A stretch of 64,000 bases of DNA. Origin: Paraburkholderia podalyriae (GTDB taxonomy: Bacteria > Pseudomonadota > Gammaproteobacteria > Burkholderiales > Burkholderiaceae). The notes beneath the pieces were generated by a model. The model saw only the letters and a program-made list of their open reading frames with translations. It was not told where the DNA came from and did not search any database. Shown piece by piece: positions 28,264-37,157 of the stretch. The stretch's first letter is position 1. Each line of letters opens with the position of its first letter. The stretch spans positions 62,001 through 126,000 of the forward strand of contig NZ_VZQQ01000011.1 in the NCBI RefSeq assembly GCF_014397785.1, given 5' to 3'. The position numbers and the translations under genes are program-made.

Positions 28264-28893
28264 ATGCCCACGTCCTCCGCTTCTCTGCATCCGTTCGTCT
28301 ACCTCGCCTCGCAAAGTCCACGCCGCCAGGAGCTGCTGCAACAGCTCGGCGTGCGTTTCGAATTGCTGCTGCCGCGTCCCGATGAAGACGCCGAAGCGCT
28401 CGAAGCCGAACGGACTGGCGAACATGCACGCGACTACGTGCAGCGCGTGTGCATCGCGAAGGCGCATGCGGCGCGCGCGCGGCTGGTCGACGGCGGCCAC
28501 GCGGCGCAGCCGATCCTCGTCGCCGACACCACCGTCACGATCGACGACGCGATTCTCGGCAAACCCATCGATGCCGACGACGCGCTCGCCATGCTCACAC
28601 GCCTCGCGTGCCGCACGCACGAAGTGCTGACCGCGCTCGCCGTGATCGACGCCGATGGTACGTTGCTGCCCCCGGCGCTGTCGGTCTCGAAGGTGCGTTT
28701 TGCTGCAGTGCACGCAGACGCGCTGCGTCGCTACGCGGCGAGCGGCGAGCCGCTCGGCAAGGCAGGCGCTTATGGCGTGCAGGGACGCGCGGCGGAGTTT
28801 ATCGAGCGTATAGACGGGTCCTATTCGGGTATCATGGGTTTGCCGCTTTTTGAAACCGCTGCCCTGCTGCGGGCAGCGCGCATCGACTTCTAG
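28264..28893 (+). CDS. Maf-family nucleotide pyrophosphatase
   Basis: 209-residue Maf/YhdE-like protein that hydrolyses non-canonical or specific nucleoside triphosphates (dTTP, UTP and others). It opens [14 protein letters not shown], the substrate-binding SxSPRR motif; [16 protein letters not shown] carries the catalytic Asp, and [28 protein letters not shown] is the C-terminal signature. The ATG at 28264 is chosen because homology starts a few residues later. It lies ten bases before rng, a conserved maf-rng pair. Confidence 0.93.
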   Translation: MPTSSASLHPFVYLASQSPRRQELLQQLGVRFELLLPRPDEDAEALEAERTGEHARDYVQRVCIAKAHAARARLVDGGHAAQPILVADTTVTIDDAILGKPIDADDALAMLTRLACRTHEVLTALAVIDADGTLLPPALSVSKVRFAAVHADALRRYAASGEPLGKAGAYGVQGRAAEFIERIDGSYSGIMGLPLFETAALLRAARIDF

Positions 28894-28902
28894 AACAACA
28901 CC

Positions 28903-30372
28903 ATGAATGAAGAAATCCTGATCAATGTCACGCCGCAGGAAACGCGCGTCGCGCTCGTTCAACAGGGCGCCGTCCAGGAACTTCATGTCGAACGAACGCT
29001 GTCGCGCGGGCGCGTCGGCAATGTGTATCTCGGCAAGGTCGTGCGTGTGCTGCCGGGCATGCAATCGGCGTTCATCGACATCGGCCTCGAACGCGCCGCG
29101 TTCCTTCATGTCGCCGACATCTGGCATCCGCGCATCGCCGGCGAAGCACAACATCAAACGCCGCATCAACCGATCGAAAAGATCGTCTTCGAAGGCCAGA
29201 CGCTGATGGTGCAGGTCGTCAAGGACCCGATCGGCACGAAGGGCGCGCGGCTGTCCACGCAAGCGAGCATCGCCGGGCGCACGCTCGTGTATCTGCCGCA
29301 GGAGCCGCACATCGGCATCTCGCAGAAGATCGAAAGCGAAGCCGAGCGCGAGGCCGTGCGCGCGCGTCTGACCGCGGTGCTGCCCGCCGACGAGAAAGGC
29401 GGCTACATCGTGCGCACGATCGCCGAGGACGCGACGAGCGAAGAACTCGCCGCCGACGTCGCGTATCTGCGCAAGACGTGGGCGACGATTCTGTCGCAGG
29501 CGCAGCGCATGCCGCCCACCAGCCTGCTCTACCAGGATCTGAATCTCGCGCAGCGCGTGCTGCGCGATTTCGTCAACGACGAAACGTCGCGCATTCAGGT
29601 CGATTCGCGCGAGACGTATCAGATGCTCGCCGATTTCGCGGCCGAATTCACGCCGGCGGTATCGTCGAAGCTGCACCACTACACCGGCGAGCGGCCGCTC
29701 TTCGATCTGTACAACATCGAGGCCGAGATTCAGCGCGCGCTGTCGCGTCGCGTCGATCTGAAGTCGGGCGGCTATCTCGTGATCGACCAGACCGAGGCAA
29801 TGACGACGATCGATGTGAACACCGGCGGTTACGTCGGCGCGCGCAACTTCGACGACACGATCTTCAAGACCAACCTCGAAGCCGCGCACACGATCGCGCG
29901 GCAACTGCGGCTGCGCAATCTGGGCGGCGTGATCATCATCGATTTCATCGATATGGAAAACGTCGAACATCGCGACCAGGTGCTAGGAGAATTGAAGAAG
30001 GCGCTGTCGCGCGATCGCACGCGTGTGACCGTCAATGGCTTCTCGCAACTCGGGCTCGTGGAGATGACGCGCAAGCGTACGCGCGAGTCGCTCGCGCATG
30101 TACTGTGCGAGCCGTGCCCGGTTTGCCAAGGCAAGGGGCAAGTGAAGACCGCGCGGACGGTTTGCTATGACGTGTTGCGCGAGATTCTGCGCGAGTCGCG
30201 GCAGTTCAATCCGCGCGAGTTTCGCGTGATCGCTTCGCAGCAGGTGATCGATCTGTTTCTCGAGGAAGAGTCGCAGCATCTGGCGATGCTGATCGATTTC
30301 ATCGGCAAACCGGTGTCGTTGCAGGTGGAGTCGAATTTGAGTCAGGAGCAGTACGACATTGTGTTGATGTAG
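28903..30372 (+). CDS. rng: Ribonuclease G
   Basis: 489-residue endonuclease for 16S rRNA 5'-end maturation and mRNA decay. An S1-type RNA-binding domain lies near residues 35-125 (GNVYLGKVVRVLPGMQSAFIDIG). The catalytic RNase E/G core contains DVNTGGYVGARN and the metal-binding DFIDMEN, and the zinc-link motif CPVCQGKG is present near residue 406. It ends with a short C-terminus, as in RNase G rather than RNase E. It pairs with maf upstream. Confidence 0.95.
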   Translation: MNEEILINVTPQETRVALVQQGAVQELHVERTLSRGRVGNVYLGKVVRVLPGMQSAFIDIGLERAAFLHVADIWHPRIAGEAQHQTPHQPIEKIVFEGQTLMVQVVKDPIGTKGARLSTQASIAGRTLVYLPQEPHIGISQKIESEAEREAVRARLTAVLPADEKGGYIVRTIAEDATSEELAADVAYLRKTWATILSQAQRMPPTSLLYQDLNLAQRVLRDFVNDETSRIQVDSRETYQMLADFAAEFTPAVSSKLHHYTGERPLFDLYNIEAEIQRALSRRVDLKSGGYLVIDQTEAMTTIDVNTGGYVGARNFDDTIFKTNLEAAHTIARQLRLRNLGGVIIIDFIDMENVEHRDQVLGELKKALSRDRTRVTVNGFSQLGLVEMTRKRTRESLAHVLCEPCPVCQGKGQVKTARTVCYDVLREILRESRQFNPREFRVIASQQVIDLFLEEESQHLAMLIDFIGKPVSLQVESNLSQEQYDIVLM

Positions 30373-30800
30373 TGGGTGCGAAAGACCTACGCGAGTGTCA
30401 GGCTGTGGTGATGTGCGCCTTTTGGGCGACGCAGAGGGGGCGCATCAAAGCCGTCCGTAGTCAGCCGGTCTGGCGTCCGGCCAGCGGCAAATCACAAAGG
30501 CGACGGCTTACCCGCTTTTATCTCTACTTCAAGTGATCGCATGCGGTACCGTGCCTATCGCTTCATTTGTCATTGCATGAAGCTAGCAGATCGTCGAAAG
30601 CGATTAATTACGGGATAGATCGGCAGACCGCAAAACATCGGCTCAAGCGTTTGGAACACCCTTTGGTAGTGGATCTGAGTAGAACATCGGAAGTCGAATT
30701 GCCTTCTGAATAAGGTCAACAAGCGTTAACGATTGGACGATCCGCGCTGCCCCATCTATCGCAACGGCAACGCAGAGAATTTCAACCTCGAATTCTCTAG
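30373..30800. other. A+T-richer patch covering the rng-mscS gap and the mscS 3' end
   Basis: This stretch has a clearly lower G+C than its surroundings; by my count 30661-30720 is about 43 percent. It holds no recognisable gene or inverted repeats typical of an insertion sequence. The tail of the mscS frame (to about 30800) uses codons such as AGA and ATA that are rare elsewhere here. It looks like a remnant of foreign DNA or a deletion scar. Confidence 0.5.
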
Positions 30801-31548
30801 CAGCCGCGAAGAACGCATCCGGCGACCTGACCCACGCCGCGATCCGCAACGTCGCGCCGCCATCCGCCGGATAGTCCGCAACCGATACCACCGGCGCCAG
30901 CGTCGAGCCGCTCAGCACGCGCGGCTCGTCGGCCACGAGTTTCTGCAGTTGCCCGATCGCCGCATCCACGTCCTTGCGCTGCGCGAGTTCCACGTCGACC
31001 TCGATGCGCTGCGTGCCGCCACAACTGTAGTTGATCACCGGATTGCTCCAGATCTGGCTGTTCGGCACGAACACGATGTTGCCGTCGCCTCGTTCGATCC
31101 GCGTCGTGAAGAGCCCCACCTCGCGCACGATGCCCGCCGCCGCGCCGCTGCCCTCGATCACGTCGCCGACGCGAAACGGTCGCAGCAACAGCAGCATCAT
31201 GCCGGCCGCGATGTTCTGCAACGTGCCTTGCAGCGCGAGGCCGATCGCGAGGCCAGCCGCGCCGAGCACCGCCGATACGCTGGCGGTTGCGATGCCGACT
31301 TCACCGAGCGCCGCGATGAAGACGAACACGCGCACGGCCCACGGACCCAACGCGGCCAGCATCGGCGCGAGGGTCGGGTCCGCGCCCGTGCGCGCGAGCG
31401 CCTTCGCGAACATCGCGCCGACGCGGTTCGACAACCACCAGCCGACCACGACGATCAGCACCGCGATCGCGATATGCACGACGTCGTGCGTCAGCGTGAC
31501 GAGCAGCGACGGCTGAAGATGAAATAGACGGTAGAGGGTGTCGTTCAT
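30643..31548 (-). CDS. Small-conductance mechanosensitive channel with aberrant C-terminus
   Basis: 301-residue MscS-family channel. The pore helix SVSAVLGAAGLAIGLALQGTLQNIAAG and the beta domain starting LRPFRVGDVI, with FVPNSQIWSNPVINYS, are typical. The C-terminal alpha/beta domain follows the family only to about WVRSPDAFFAA; the last 48 or so residues (EFEVEILCVAV onward) do not resemble MscS and use atypical codons. The normal end with an IPFPQ-like motif is missing. The ATG at 31548 is preferred over 31587. Function may be impaired or retained. Confidence 0.8.
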   Translation of the reverse strand: MNDTLYRLFHLQPSLLVTLTHDVVHIAIAVLIVVVGWWLSNRVGAMFAKALARTGADPTLAPMLAALGPWAVRVFVFIAALGEVGIATASVSAVLGAAGLAIGLALQGTLQNIAAGMMLLLLRPFRVGDVIEGSGAAAGIVREVGLFTTRIERGDGNIVFVPNSQIWSNPVINYSCGGTQRIEVDVELAQRKDVDAAIGQLQKLVADEPRVLSGSTLAPVVSVADYPADGGATLRIAAWVRSPDAFFAAAREFEVEILCVAVAIDGAARIVQSLTLVDLIQKAIRLPMFYSDPLPKGVPNA

Positions 31549-31658
31549 CGTCGGCTCGATTCGTTTGTTAGTCCCGACGCAGATCAAGCACGATACGTTC
31601 CTGTCCAGCCGTTACACCGCGCGGTACGCGAGTTGCTTGCCGGAGCGAATCGGCGACA

Positions 31659-32159
31659 CTACACGACGCGCGGCAGCGCTGCCTCGATAAACACCGCGCA
31701 CAGCGCTTCCATGCCCTTGGCGTCCTCGTCGTCGAAGCGAGCGATGAGCGGGCTATCGACATCCCACACGCCGATCAGCGTGCCGTCGGGCGTGACGAGC
31801 GGCACGACGATTTCCGATTGCGACGCCGAATCGCAAGCGATATGGCCGGGAAACTCATGCACGTCGCGTACGATCTGGGTCTGACGGGTTTGCGCGGCGG
31901 TACCGCAGACACCCTTGCCGAGCGCAATGCGCACGCATGCGGGCTTGCCCTGGAACGGGCCGACCACCAGTTCGCGGCCGTCGTGAAAGTAAAAGCCGGC
32001 CCAGTTCAGATCGCTCAACGAATGAAACACAAACGATGAAAAATTCGCCGCGTTCGCGATCCAGTCGGTTTCGCCGGCGAGCAGCGCGCGCGCCTGCGTG
32101 ACCAGTTCGTCGTATTGCGCGGCTCTGGGCAGATGCGAGGAGGAGGAAACTTCGAACAT
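31659..32159 (-). CDS. Free methionine-R-sulfoxide reductase (GAF domain)
   Basis: 166-residue GAF-domain enzyme that reduces free L-methionine-(R)-sulfoxide. Three cysteines at 75, 85 and 109 have exactly the 10- and 24-residue spacing of the catalytic cysteines of the E. coli enzyme (84, 94, 118). Other conserved features are LNWAGFYF and PFQGKPACVRIALGKGVCG. The ATG at 32159 starts the protein; an upstream in-frame codon at 32177 would add six residues. Confidence 0.9.
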   Translation of the reverse strand: MFEVSSSSHLPRAAQYDELVTQARALLAGETDWIANAANFSSFVFHSLSDLNWAGFYFHDGRELVVGPFQGKPACVRIALGKGVCGTAAQTRQTQIVRDVHEFPGHIACDSASQSEIVVPLVTPDGTLIGVWDVDSPLIARFDDEDAKGMEALCAVFIEAALPRVV

Positions 32160-32270
32160 GACGGCGTCCGTGATCAATGCGGGATGGAAAGCGCCAACAG
32201 GTGACGCTCACACGATTGTTTCTGGATGGGACGGCATCATCGTTCGCGCCATACGCGATACCGGAGCCCC

Positions 32271-32696
32271 TTACTGATCGACACCGATAATCACGCTCGA
32301 CGCCTTGAAAATCGCCGTCGCCGTCTTGCCGCTCGCGAGGCCGAGGCGCTCGACGCTGTCGTTCGTGATGATCGCCGCGATCTGCGCGCTACCCGCGCTG
32401 ATCGTCACTTCTGAATTGACCGCGCCCTTCGTCACGGCCGCGACGGTCCCTTCGATGCAGTTGCGCGCCGACACCTGGTGCTTCGCGACATCGACCATCA
32501 CGATCACCGACGATGCCTTCACGAGCGCAAACGCCTGCTTGCCGGCCGCGAGCCCGAGCGACTTCGCGCTGCCGTGCGTGATGATCGCGACGACCTCGAG
32601 ACCGTCCGGCGTGCGCAGCGTGACTTCGTCGTTGACGGCGCCGTGCTTGACTTCGGTGACTTCGCCGCTGAACTGATTGCGTGCGCTGGTTTTCAT
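32271..32696 (-). CDS. Molybdate-binding di-Mop protein
   Basis: 141-residue molybdopterin-binding-like protein built from two Mop/TOBE domains (about 4-69 and 74-140). Each repeat opens with SARNxxxG and contains VNxEVT and KASSVI. Proteins of this layout (ModG type) form oligomers that store or buffer molybdate in the cytosol. No molybdate transporter or cofactor gene is beside it, so the link to a particular enzyme is open. Confidence 0.88.
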   Translation of the reverse strand: MKTSARNQFSGEVTEVKHGAVNDEVTLRTPDGLEVVAIITHGSAKSLGLAAGKQAFALVKASSVIVMVDVAKHQVSARNCIEGTVAAVTKGAVNSEVTISAGSAQIAAIITNDSVERLGLASGKTATAIFKASSVIIGVDQ

Positions 32697-32852
32697 GCCG
32701 GGCTCCCTATCGATTCAAGCGCGTGGCGACGCGCGGGGTGGACGGATAAAGGAGTGTAATGGAAGCCGCGCGCCGCCGCTAAACATCCAATCCGCCGTGG
32801 GCATCGCCGACACCGTATCATCGTGCCCCTGGACCTCATCCGCCTGATCTTT

Positions 32853-34415
32853 ATGCCCGTCGCCGCTCTCTCCCGCCGTGCCTGCCACGCCCTTGTTCTG
32901 TGCGCCGCGATCACGACGCTCGTCGCGTGCAGCACGCCGACGCCGCCGCGCGATACGCACGCGTTCGTCGACAACGTCACGCTGTTTCCGCTCGCCCATT
33001 ACGACCAGAACGTCGATCACTGGTTCGACCCCGACAGCCCTGACTACGATCGGCCGTTTCTCAGCGCCGCCGAGCAGCGCGCGCATTTCGACGCGCTGTT
33101 CGCGCGCTACTTCGGCACGGGCGCGAACGCGCCATCGCCGTGGAATCCCGCCTGGGTGACGACGCGCGTGTTTCGCGACGAGGGCGAGGACATCGCCGCA
33201 CTGCAACAGCGCCGTATCGACAAGTTCGACAACACCCGCAAGCATGGCAGCATCATCGCTTACGGCGAAAACTTCCGGCCGCACGACAAGGCGTGGATCG
33301 ACGCGATCGCGCACAACATCAACGTCGCGCAGTTCACGCAAACCCCGGTTTATCAGGCCGCGCGGCGCGCGATCGCGACCGGCAACCTGATGGTGCGCGA
33401 GTTGCCTACCACCGATCCGTCGTTCTACGACCATCGCCTGGCCGGCGAGGGATACCCGTTCGACAACCTGCAGATTTCGGCGGTGCGGCCCGGCACGCCG
33501 CTCTATGTACTCGGCAGCAGCGTCGACGGCGCGTGGCATTACGTGCAGACGCCCGACGTGCAGGGCTGGGTGCGCAGCGACGGCGTCGCGTTCGCAGACG
33601 ATCGTTTCATCGATCAATGGCGCGCGGCGGCCGGGAAGTCGCTGGGCGCGGTGATCGTCGCGTCGGCGGCGATCAACGACAGCCGTGCCGTGTTCCGCTT
33701 CGACGCTCCGGCCGGGACGATGCTGCCGCTGGTGACGGGTGCCCCGGCATCATCGGCTGCGACCAGCAGCAACGCAGCCACGCTCCAGTTGCTCGTACCC
33801 GCGCGCGACGTCGACGGCCGCGCCCTGATCCGCAGCGCGTCGCTCGACGCCACGCAGATCACGCCGATGCCGCTCGCCGCGACGCCGCGCCATCTCGCGA
33901 TGCTATTGAAAGCGCTGATCGGCCGGCCGTACGGCTGGGGCAATAGCGGGCTCTACAACGACTGTTCGTCGGAACTGCAAAGCATTTTCGCCGCGTTCGG
34001 CGTGTGGCTGCCGCGCCATTCGTCGACGCAGATGAGCGCCGGCCGCATGGTCGATCTGTCGGACTCGACGCCCGCCGGGCGGCTCGACTATCTGGCGCGG
34101 CATGGGGTGCCGCTGCGCACGCTGATCTACATCGGCGGGCACGTGATGCTGTACCTCGGCAACACGACGCGCGACGGCGTCTCGGTCCCCGTCGTGTATC
34201 AGGACGTGTGGGGCTTGCGCCCGGCCGACGACAGCCGCCGCGCGGTGATCGGCGGCTCGGTGATCCTGCCGCTCGACGAGCGCATCCCCGAGGACGCGAC
34301 GCTGCAGTCGCTCGCCGCGACGCACACGTTTCAGATCAGCATCCTCGGCGCGCCGGCGGGCAGCGCGGCGCCGTCGGCCGCGCCGCCCGCGGACGAGGAC
34401 AATCCGGCGGGATAA
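32853..34415 (+). CDS. Lipoprotein with SH3 and NlpC/P60 cysteine peptidase domains
   Basis: About 520-residue envelope protein. A lipoprotein signal with the lipobox LVAC ends about 26 residues from the ATG at 32853. Two bacterial SH3-type segments follow (around PGTPLYVLGSSVDGAWHYVQT and its partner). A C-terminal NlpC/P60 domain carries the catalytic Cys in NDCSSE and His in GGHVMLYLG, with the preceding YGWGNSG. This architecture fits murein-peptide endopeptidases of the YkfC type. GTG at 32823 in frame would lengthen the signal region by ten residues and is less likely. Confidence 0.87.
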   Translation: MPVAALSRRACHALVLCAAITTLVACSTPTPPRDTHAFVDNVTLFPLAHYDQNVDHWFDPDSPDYDRPFLSAAEQRAHFDALFARYFGTGANAPSPWNPAWVTTRVFRDEGEDIAALQQRRIDKFDNTRKHGSIIAYGENFRPHDKAWIDAIAHNINVAQFTQTPVYQAARRAIATGNLMVRELPTTDPSFYDHRLAGEGYPFDNLQISAVRPGTPLYVLGSSVDGAWHYVQTPDVQGWVRSDGVAFADDRFIDQWRAAAGKSLGAVIVASAAINDSRAVFRFDAPAGTMLPLVTGAPASSAATSSNAATLQLLVPARDVDGRALIRSASLDATQITPMPLAATPRHLAMLLKALIGRPYGWGNSGLYNDCSSELQSIFAAFGVWLPRHSSTQMSAGRMVDLSDSTPAGRLDYLARHGVPLRTLIYIGGHVMLYLGNTTRDGVSVPVVYQDVWGLRPADDSRRAVIGGSVILPLDERIPEDATLQSLAATHTFQISILGAPAGSAAPSAAPPADEDNPAG

Positions 34416-34560
34416 ATGGCCGGGCCGCCCTCGCCCTTGCCTGAAAATATTTTTTTTCGGGGTGTCGATCCGACGGCCGCGAACTCGTCGTAACGTTGAA
34501 GACCCAGCTCACGCAGCCGGTCTTTCCACTGAGGAACCGTTACTTCAAGGAGTCACCGTC

Positions 34561-35046
34561 ATGTCCAGCGCCGCCGTCAAACCGATCCCGGACGGGATGC
34601 ACTCGCTCACGCCGTACCTGATCTGCAAGAACGCCGCCGAAGCGATCGCGTTCTACACGAAAGCCTTCAACGCCGTCGAACAGGTCCGCCTGCCGGGCCC
34701 CGACGGCAAGGTGATGCACGCGACGCTGAAAATCGGCGACTCGATGCTGATGCTGACCGACGAATGGCCCGAGCATCAATCCTTCGGCCCCATCACGCTG
34801 AAGGGCACGCCGGTCACGATTCACTACTACGTCCAGGACGTCGACGCGAGTTTCAAACAGGCGGTCGACGCGGGCGCCACCGTCACGATGCCCGTCACCG
34901 ACATGTTCTGGGGCGACCGCTACGGCCAGCTCAAGGACCCGTTCGGTCACAGCTGGTCGCTCGCGACGCACAAGCGCGACCTGAGCGCCGAGGAAATCCA
35001 GCAGGGGATGGCCGCGATGAACTGTTCGTCCGAAGAGAAGAAGTAA
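34561..35046 (+). CDS. VOC family (PhnB-like) protein
   Basis: 161-residue glyoxalase/bleomycin-resistance fold protein, of the PhnB-like subgroup. Features are LTPYLICKNAAEAIAFYTKAF at the start, the core VHYYVQ-type strand (TIHYYVQDVDASF) and the DPFGHSWSLATH motif near the end with likely metal-binding His. The substrate is unknown. The ATG at 34561 has AAGGAG nine bases before it. It is followed by a second PhnB-like gene after 68 bp. Confidence 0.86.
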   Translation: MSSAAVKPIPDGMHSLTPYLICKNAAEAIAFYTKAFNAVEQVRLPGPDGKVMHATLKIGDSMLMLTDEWPEHQSFGPITLKGTPVTIHYYVQDVDASFKQAVDAGATVTMPVTDMFWGDRYGQLKDPFGHSWSLATHKRDLSAEEIQQGMAAMNCSSEEKK

Positions 35047-35114
35047 GCAGCCGGCGGGCGTCGGGCGAACATACGCCCGCCGCCCGCCGTCACCCGTCGC
35101 GAAGGAGCAACGTC

Positions 35115-35591
35115 ATGCAGAAAATCGCGCCGTGCCTATGGTTCGACGGCAATGCGGAAGAAGCCGCGGCGTTCTACACGTCCGTGTTTTCGGCTTCGCG
35201 CATTGCAACCACGCTGCACTACACGGACGCTGGGCCCGGACCGGAAGGCAAGGTAGTGGCCATCGTCTTCGAAATCGAAGGCCAGGAGTTCATGGCCCTG
35301 AACGGCGGCCCGCAATATCCATTCACGCCGGCCATCTCGCTGTTCGTGCACTGCGACTCGCAGGAAGAAGTCGACCGCTACTGGTCGAAGCTGCTCGACG
35401 GCGGCGGCGAGCCGTGGGCGTGCGGCTGGCTGCGGGACCGCTTCGGCGTGTCGTGGCAGATCGCGCCCAACGTATTGATGGACATGCTGCGCGACCCGGA
35501 CCGCAAGAAGGCAAGCCGCGTGATGGCGCAGATGATGAAGATGGTCAAGCTCGATATCGCGCCGCTCGAGCACGCGTATCGCAGCGAGTAG
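35115..35591 (+). CDS. VOC family (PhnB-like) protein
   Basis: 158-residue member of the VOC/PhnB-like superfamily, often called 3-demethylubiquinone-9 3-methyltransferase-like on weak grounds. It begins QKIAPCLWFDGNAEEAAAFYTSVF; other conserved blocks are FEIEGQEFMALNGGP and the GWLRDRFGVSWQIAP segment. It resembles the gene upstream in fold but is not a recent duplicate. An AAGGAG ribosome site lies just ahead of the ATG. Its activity is unknown. Confidence 0.87.
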   Translation: MQKIAPCLWFDGNAEEAAAFYTSVFSASRIATTLHYTDAGPGPEGKVVAIVFEIEGQEFMALNGGPQYPFTPAISLFVHCDSQEEVDRYWSKLLDGGGEPWACGWLRDRFGVSWQIAPNVLMDMLRDPDRKKASRVMAQMMKMVKLDIAPLEHAYRSE

Positions 35592-35677
35592 CAGAGCACA
35601 CGGGCGCGTGCGCGTACCTCGCACGCGCGAACTTTTGATAGCATCGGTCTCGACCCCAACACGGCGAGACAACCACG

Positions 35678-36910
35678 GTGCGCGTCAACCATCAGGCCTT
35701 CTTCTGCTCGCTGTTCATCGCGCGTCTCGCCGATCAGATCCTGCTCTTTCTGGTGCCGCTCGTCGTGTTTCAGACGACGCGCCAAGTCTCGTGGTCGGGC
35801 CTCGCGTTCTTCATCGAAACGCTGCCGCGTTACCTCGTGTTCCCGTTCTTCGGCGCGCTGTGCGACCGCTTCCCGCCACTGCGTCTGATGCGGCTGAGCC
35901 AGGCGGTGCGCGCGCTCGCATGCTTCGGCGGTATCGCCGCGTATGCGCTGTTCGGCGGCATCGGCTGGCTGATCGCGCTGTCGGCCGCGTGCGGCGTGCT
36001 GACGAGCCAGGGACTCGTCGCGCGCGAGGTGATGCTGCCGCAGATCTTCAGCACTCAGCAGATCCAGAAGGTGCTCGCGTATTCGCAACTGGCCGATCAG
36101 CTCGGCTTCGTGCTCGGGCCGATGCTCGCCGCGCTGCTGCTCGGCTTGTGGCGCTGGGAATGGGTAGTCGCCGCGACCGGCGTGCTGTTTCTCTGCGCCG
36201 ACGCCGCGCTGTTCGTCTGGCAGCGACTAAGCGGTTTTCGCGCGCCCGCTGATTCGTCCGCTGATTCGTCCGCCCATTCGCTCGCACCCACCGCTCACTG
36301 GAGCACGCCGCTGCGCATCGCGCTCAATCACGTGTGGACCCTGCCGGGCCTGAGAAAGGTCATCATGCTCGCGGCCGCGGAGAACCTCGTAATCGGTGTG
36401 ACACTCGCGACATCGGCGGCGATGGTGACGGGCTTGCATGCGCAATCGAACCGCTACTACGCGGGTTTGCAAACGGCCGGCGCGATCGCCACGGTGCTGG
36501 TGCTGCTGACGGTGGCGCGCGCCGGCTGGCCCGCGCGCGTGCTCGGTCTCGTCGCGTTCGTGATGATCTGCGCGGGCGGCGTGATCGCGGGCGCGAGCGC
36601 GTCGCCGTGGGGCTATGCGCTCGGCTTTCTGCTGATCGTCGGCTTTGACAAGATGTTCAACGTCTACATCCGCAGCGCGCGTTTGCAGATCATTCCGCCT
36701 GAGGATTACGGCAAGACGATCGGCGTCGCGATTCTGCTGAACAACCTGACGCAGCCTCTCGCCGGCCTGCTCGTCGGCGTGTTCTCCGCGCGCACGCAAA
36801 CCGGCCCACTGATCGTCGCACTATCGCTGACGATGGGCGGCATCGGCGCGGCGGTAGCGATCGGCCCGGCGCTGCTGCGCCGCAAGCGCGCGTGGGCTCT
36901 CGAAAACTGA
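35678..36910 (+). CDS. MFS transporter
   Basis: 410-residue major facilitator with about 12 hydrophobic segments. The first helices contain ARLADQILLFLVPLVVF, and the loop between helices 2 and 3 reads GALCDRFPPLRLMRLSQ, matching the MFS G-x-x-x-D-R motif. A polar linker with Ser/Ala repeats (about 190-210) separates the halves. GTG at 35678 is the start. It has no linked enzymes that reveal a substrate; an efflux role is possible. Confidence 0.84.
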   Translation: MRVNHQAFFCSLFIARLADQILLFLVPLVVFQTTRQVSWSGLAFFIETLPRYLVFPFFGALCDRFPPLRLMRLSQAVRALACFGGIAAYALFGGIGWLIALSAACGVLTSQGLVAREVMLPQIFSTQQIQKVLAYSQLADQLGFVLGPMLAALLLGLWRWEWVVAATGVLFLCADAALFVWQRLSGFRAPADSSADSSAHSLAPTAHWSTPLRIALNHVWTLPGLRKVIMLAAAENLVIGVTLATSAAMVTGLHAQSNRYYAGLQTAGAIATVLVLLTVARAGWPARVLGLVAFVMICAGGVIAGASASPWGYALGFLLIVGFDKMFNVYIRSARLQIIPPEDYGKTIGVAILLNNLTQPLAGLLVGVFSARTQTGPLIVALSLTMGGIGAAVAIGPALLRRKRAWALEN

Positions 36911-36953
36911 CGGCGCGTCGACGCGCGGCGAAGCGCGCGACGACACGGCAAAG

Positions 36954-36988
36954 TTACCCACAGTTTTTGTTGGCAAATCTGTGCATAA
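36954..36988. promoter_or_regulatory. Convergent pair of DnaA-box-like sequences
   Basis: TTACCCACA (36954-36962) differs by one base from the consensus TTATCCACA; TGTGCATAA (36980-36988) is the reverse complement of TTATGCACA, which matches TTATNCACA. They face each other across 17 bases in the gap between the MFS gene and rdgC. Part of the flanking DNA is A+T-richer. This could be a DnaA binding or titration site. Confidence 0.45.
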
Positions 36989-37157
36989 CTTCCCGGAAAG
37001 ATCTGCAAGCCTTTGATACGGCTGTCGTTTTTTCGTCTGCATCGAAGGTGCGGCAGCGCACGGAGTTTTACCGGGGTTCATGCGTGGCCGATTGCGCGCA
37101 GACTGTCGTCAGCGCGGCGCGCCAGGCCAGCGGCGGACCTACCCGATCCATTTGCGC

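Noticed and set aside
30373..30642. Insertion sequence in the rng-mscS gap
   Set aside because: No transposase fragment or terminal inverted repeats could be recognised; only the base composition is unusual.
36911..37157. Possible replication origin
   Set aside because: Only two DnaA-like boxes, no clear A+T-rich unwinding element, and no dnaA, dnaN or parAB genes nearby.
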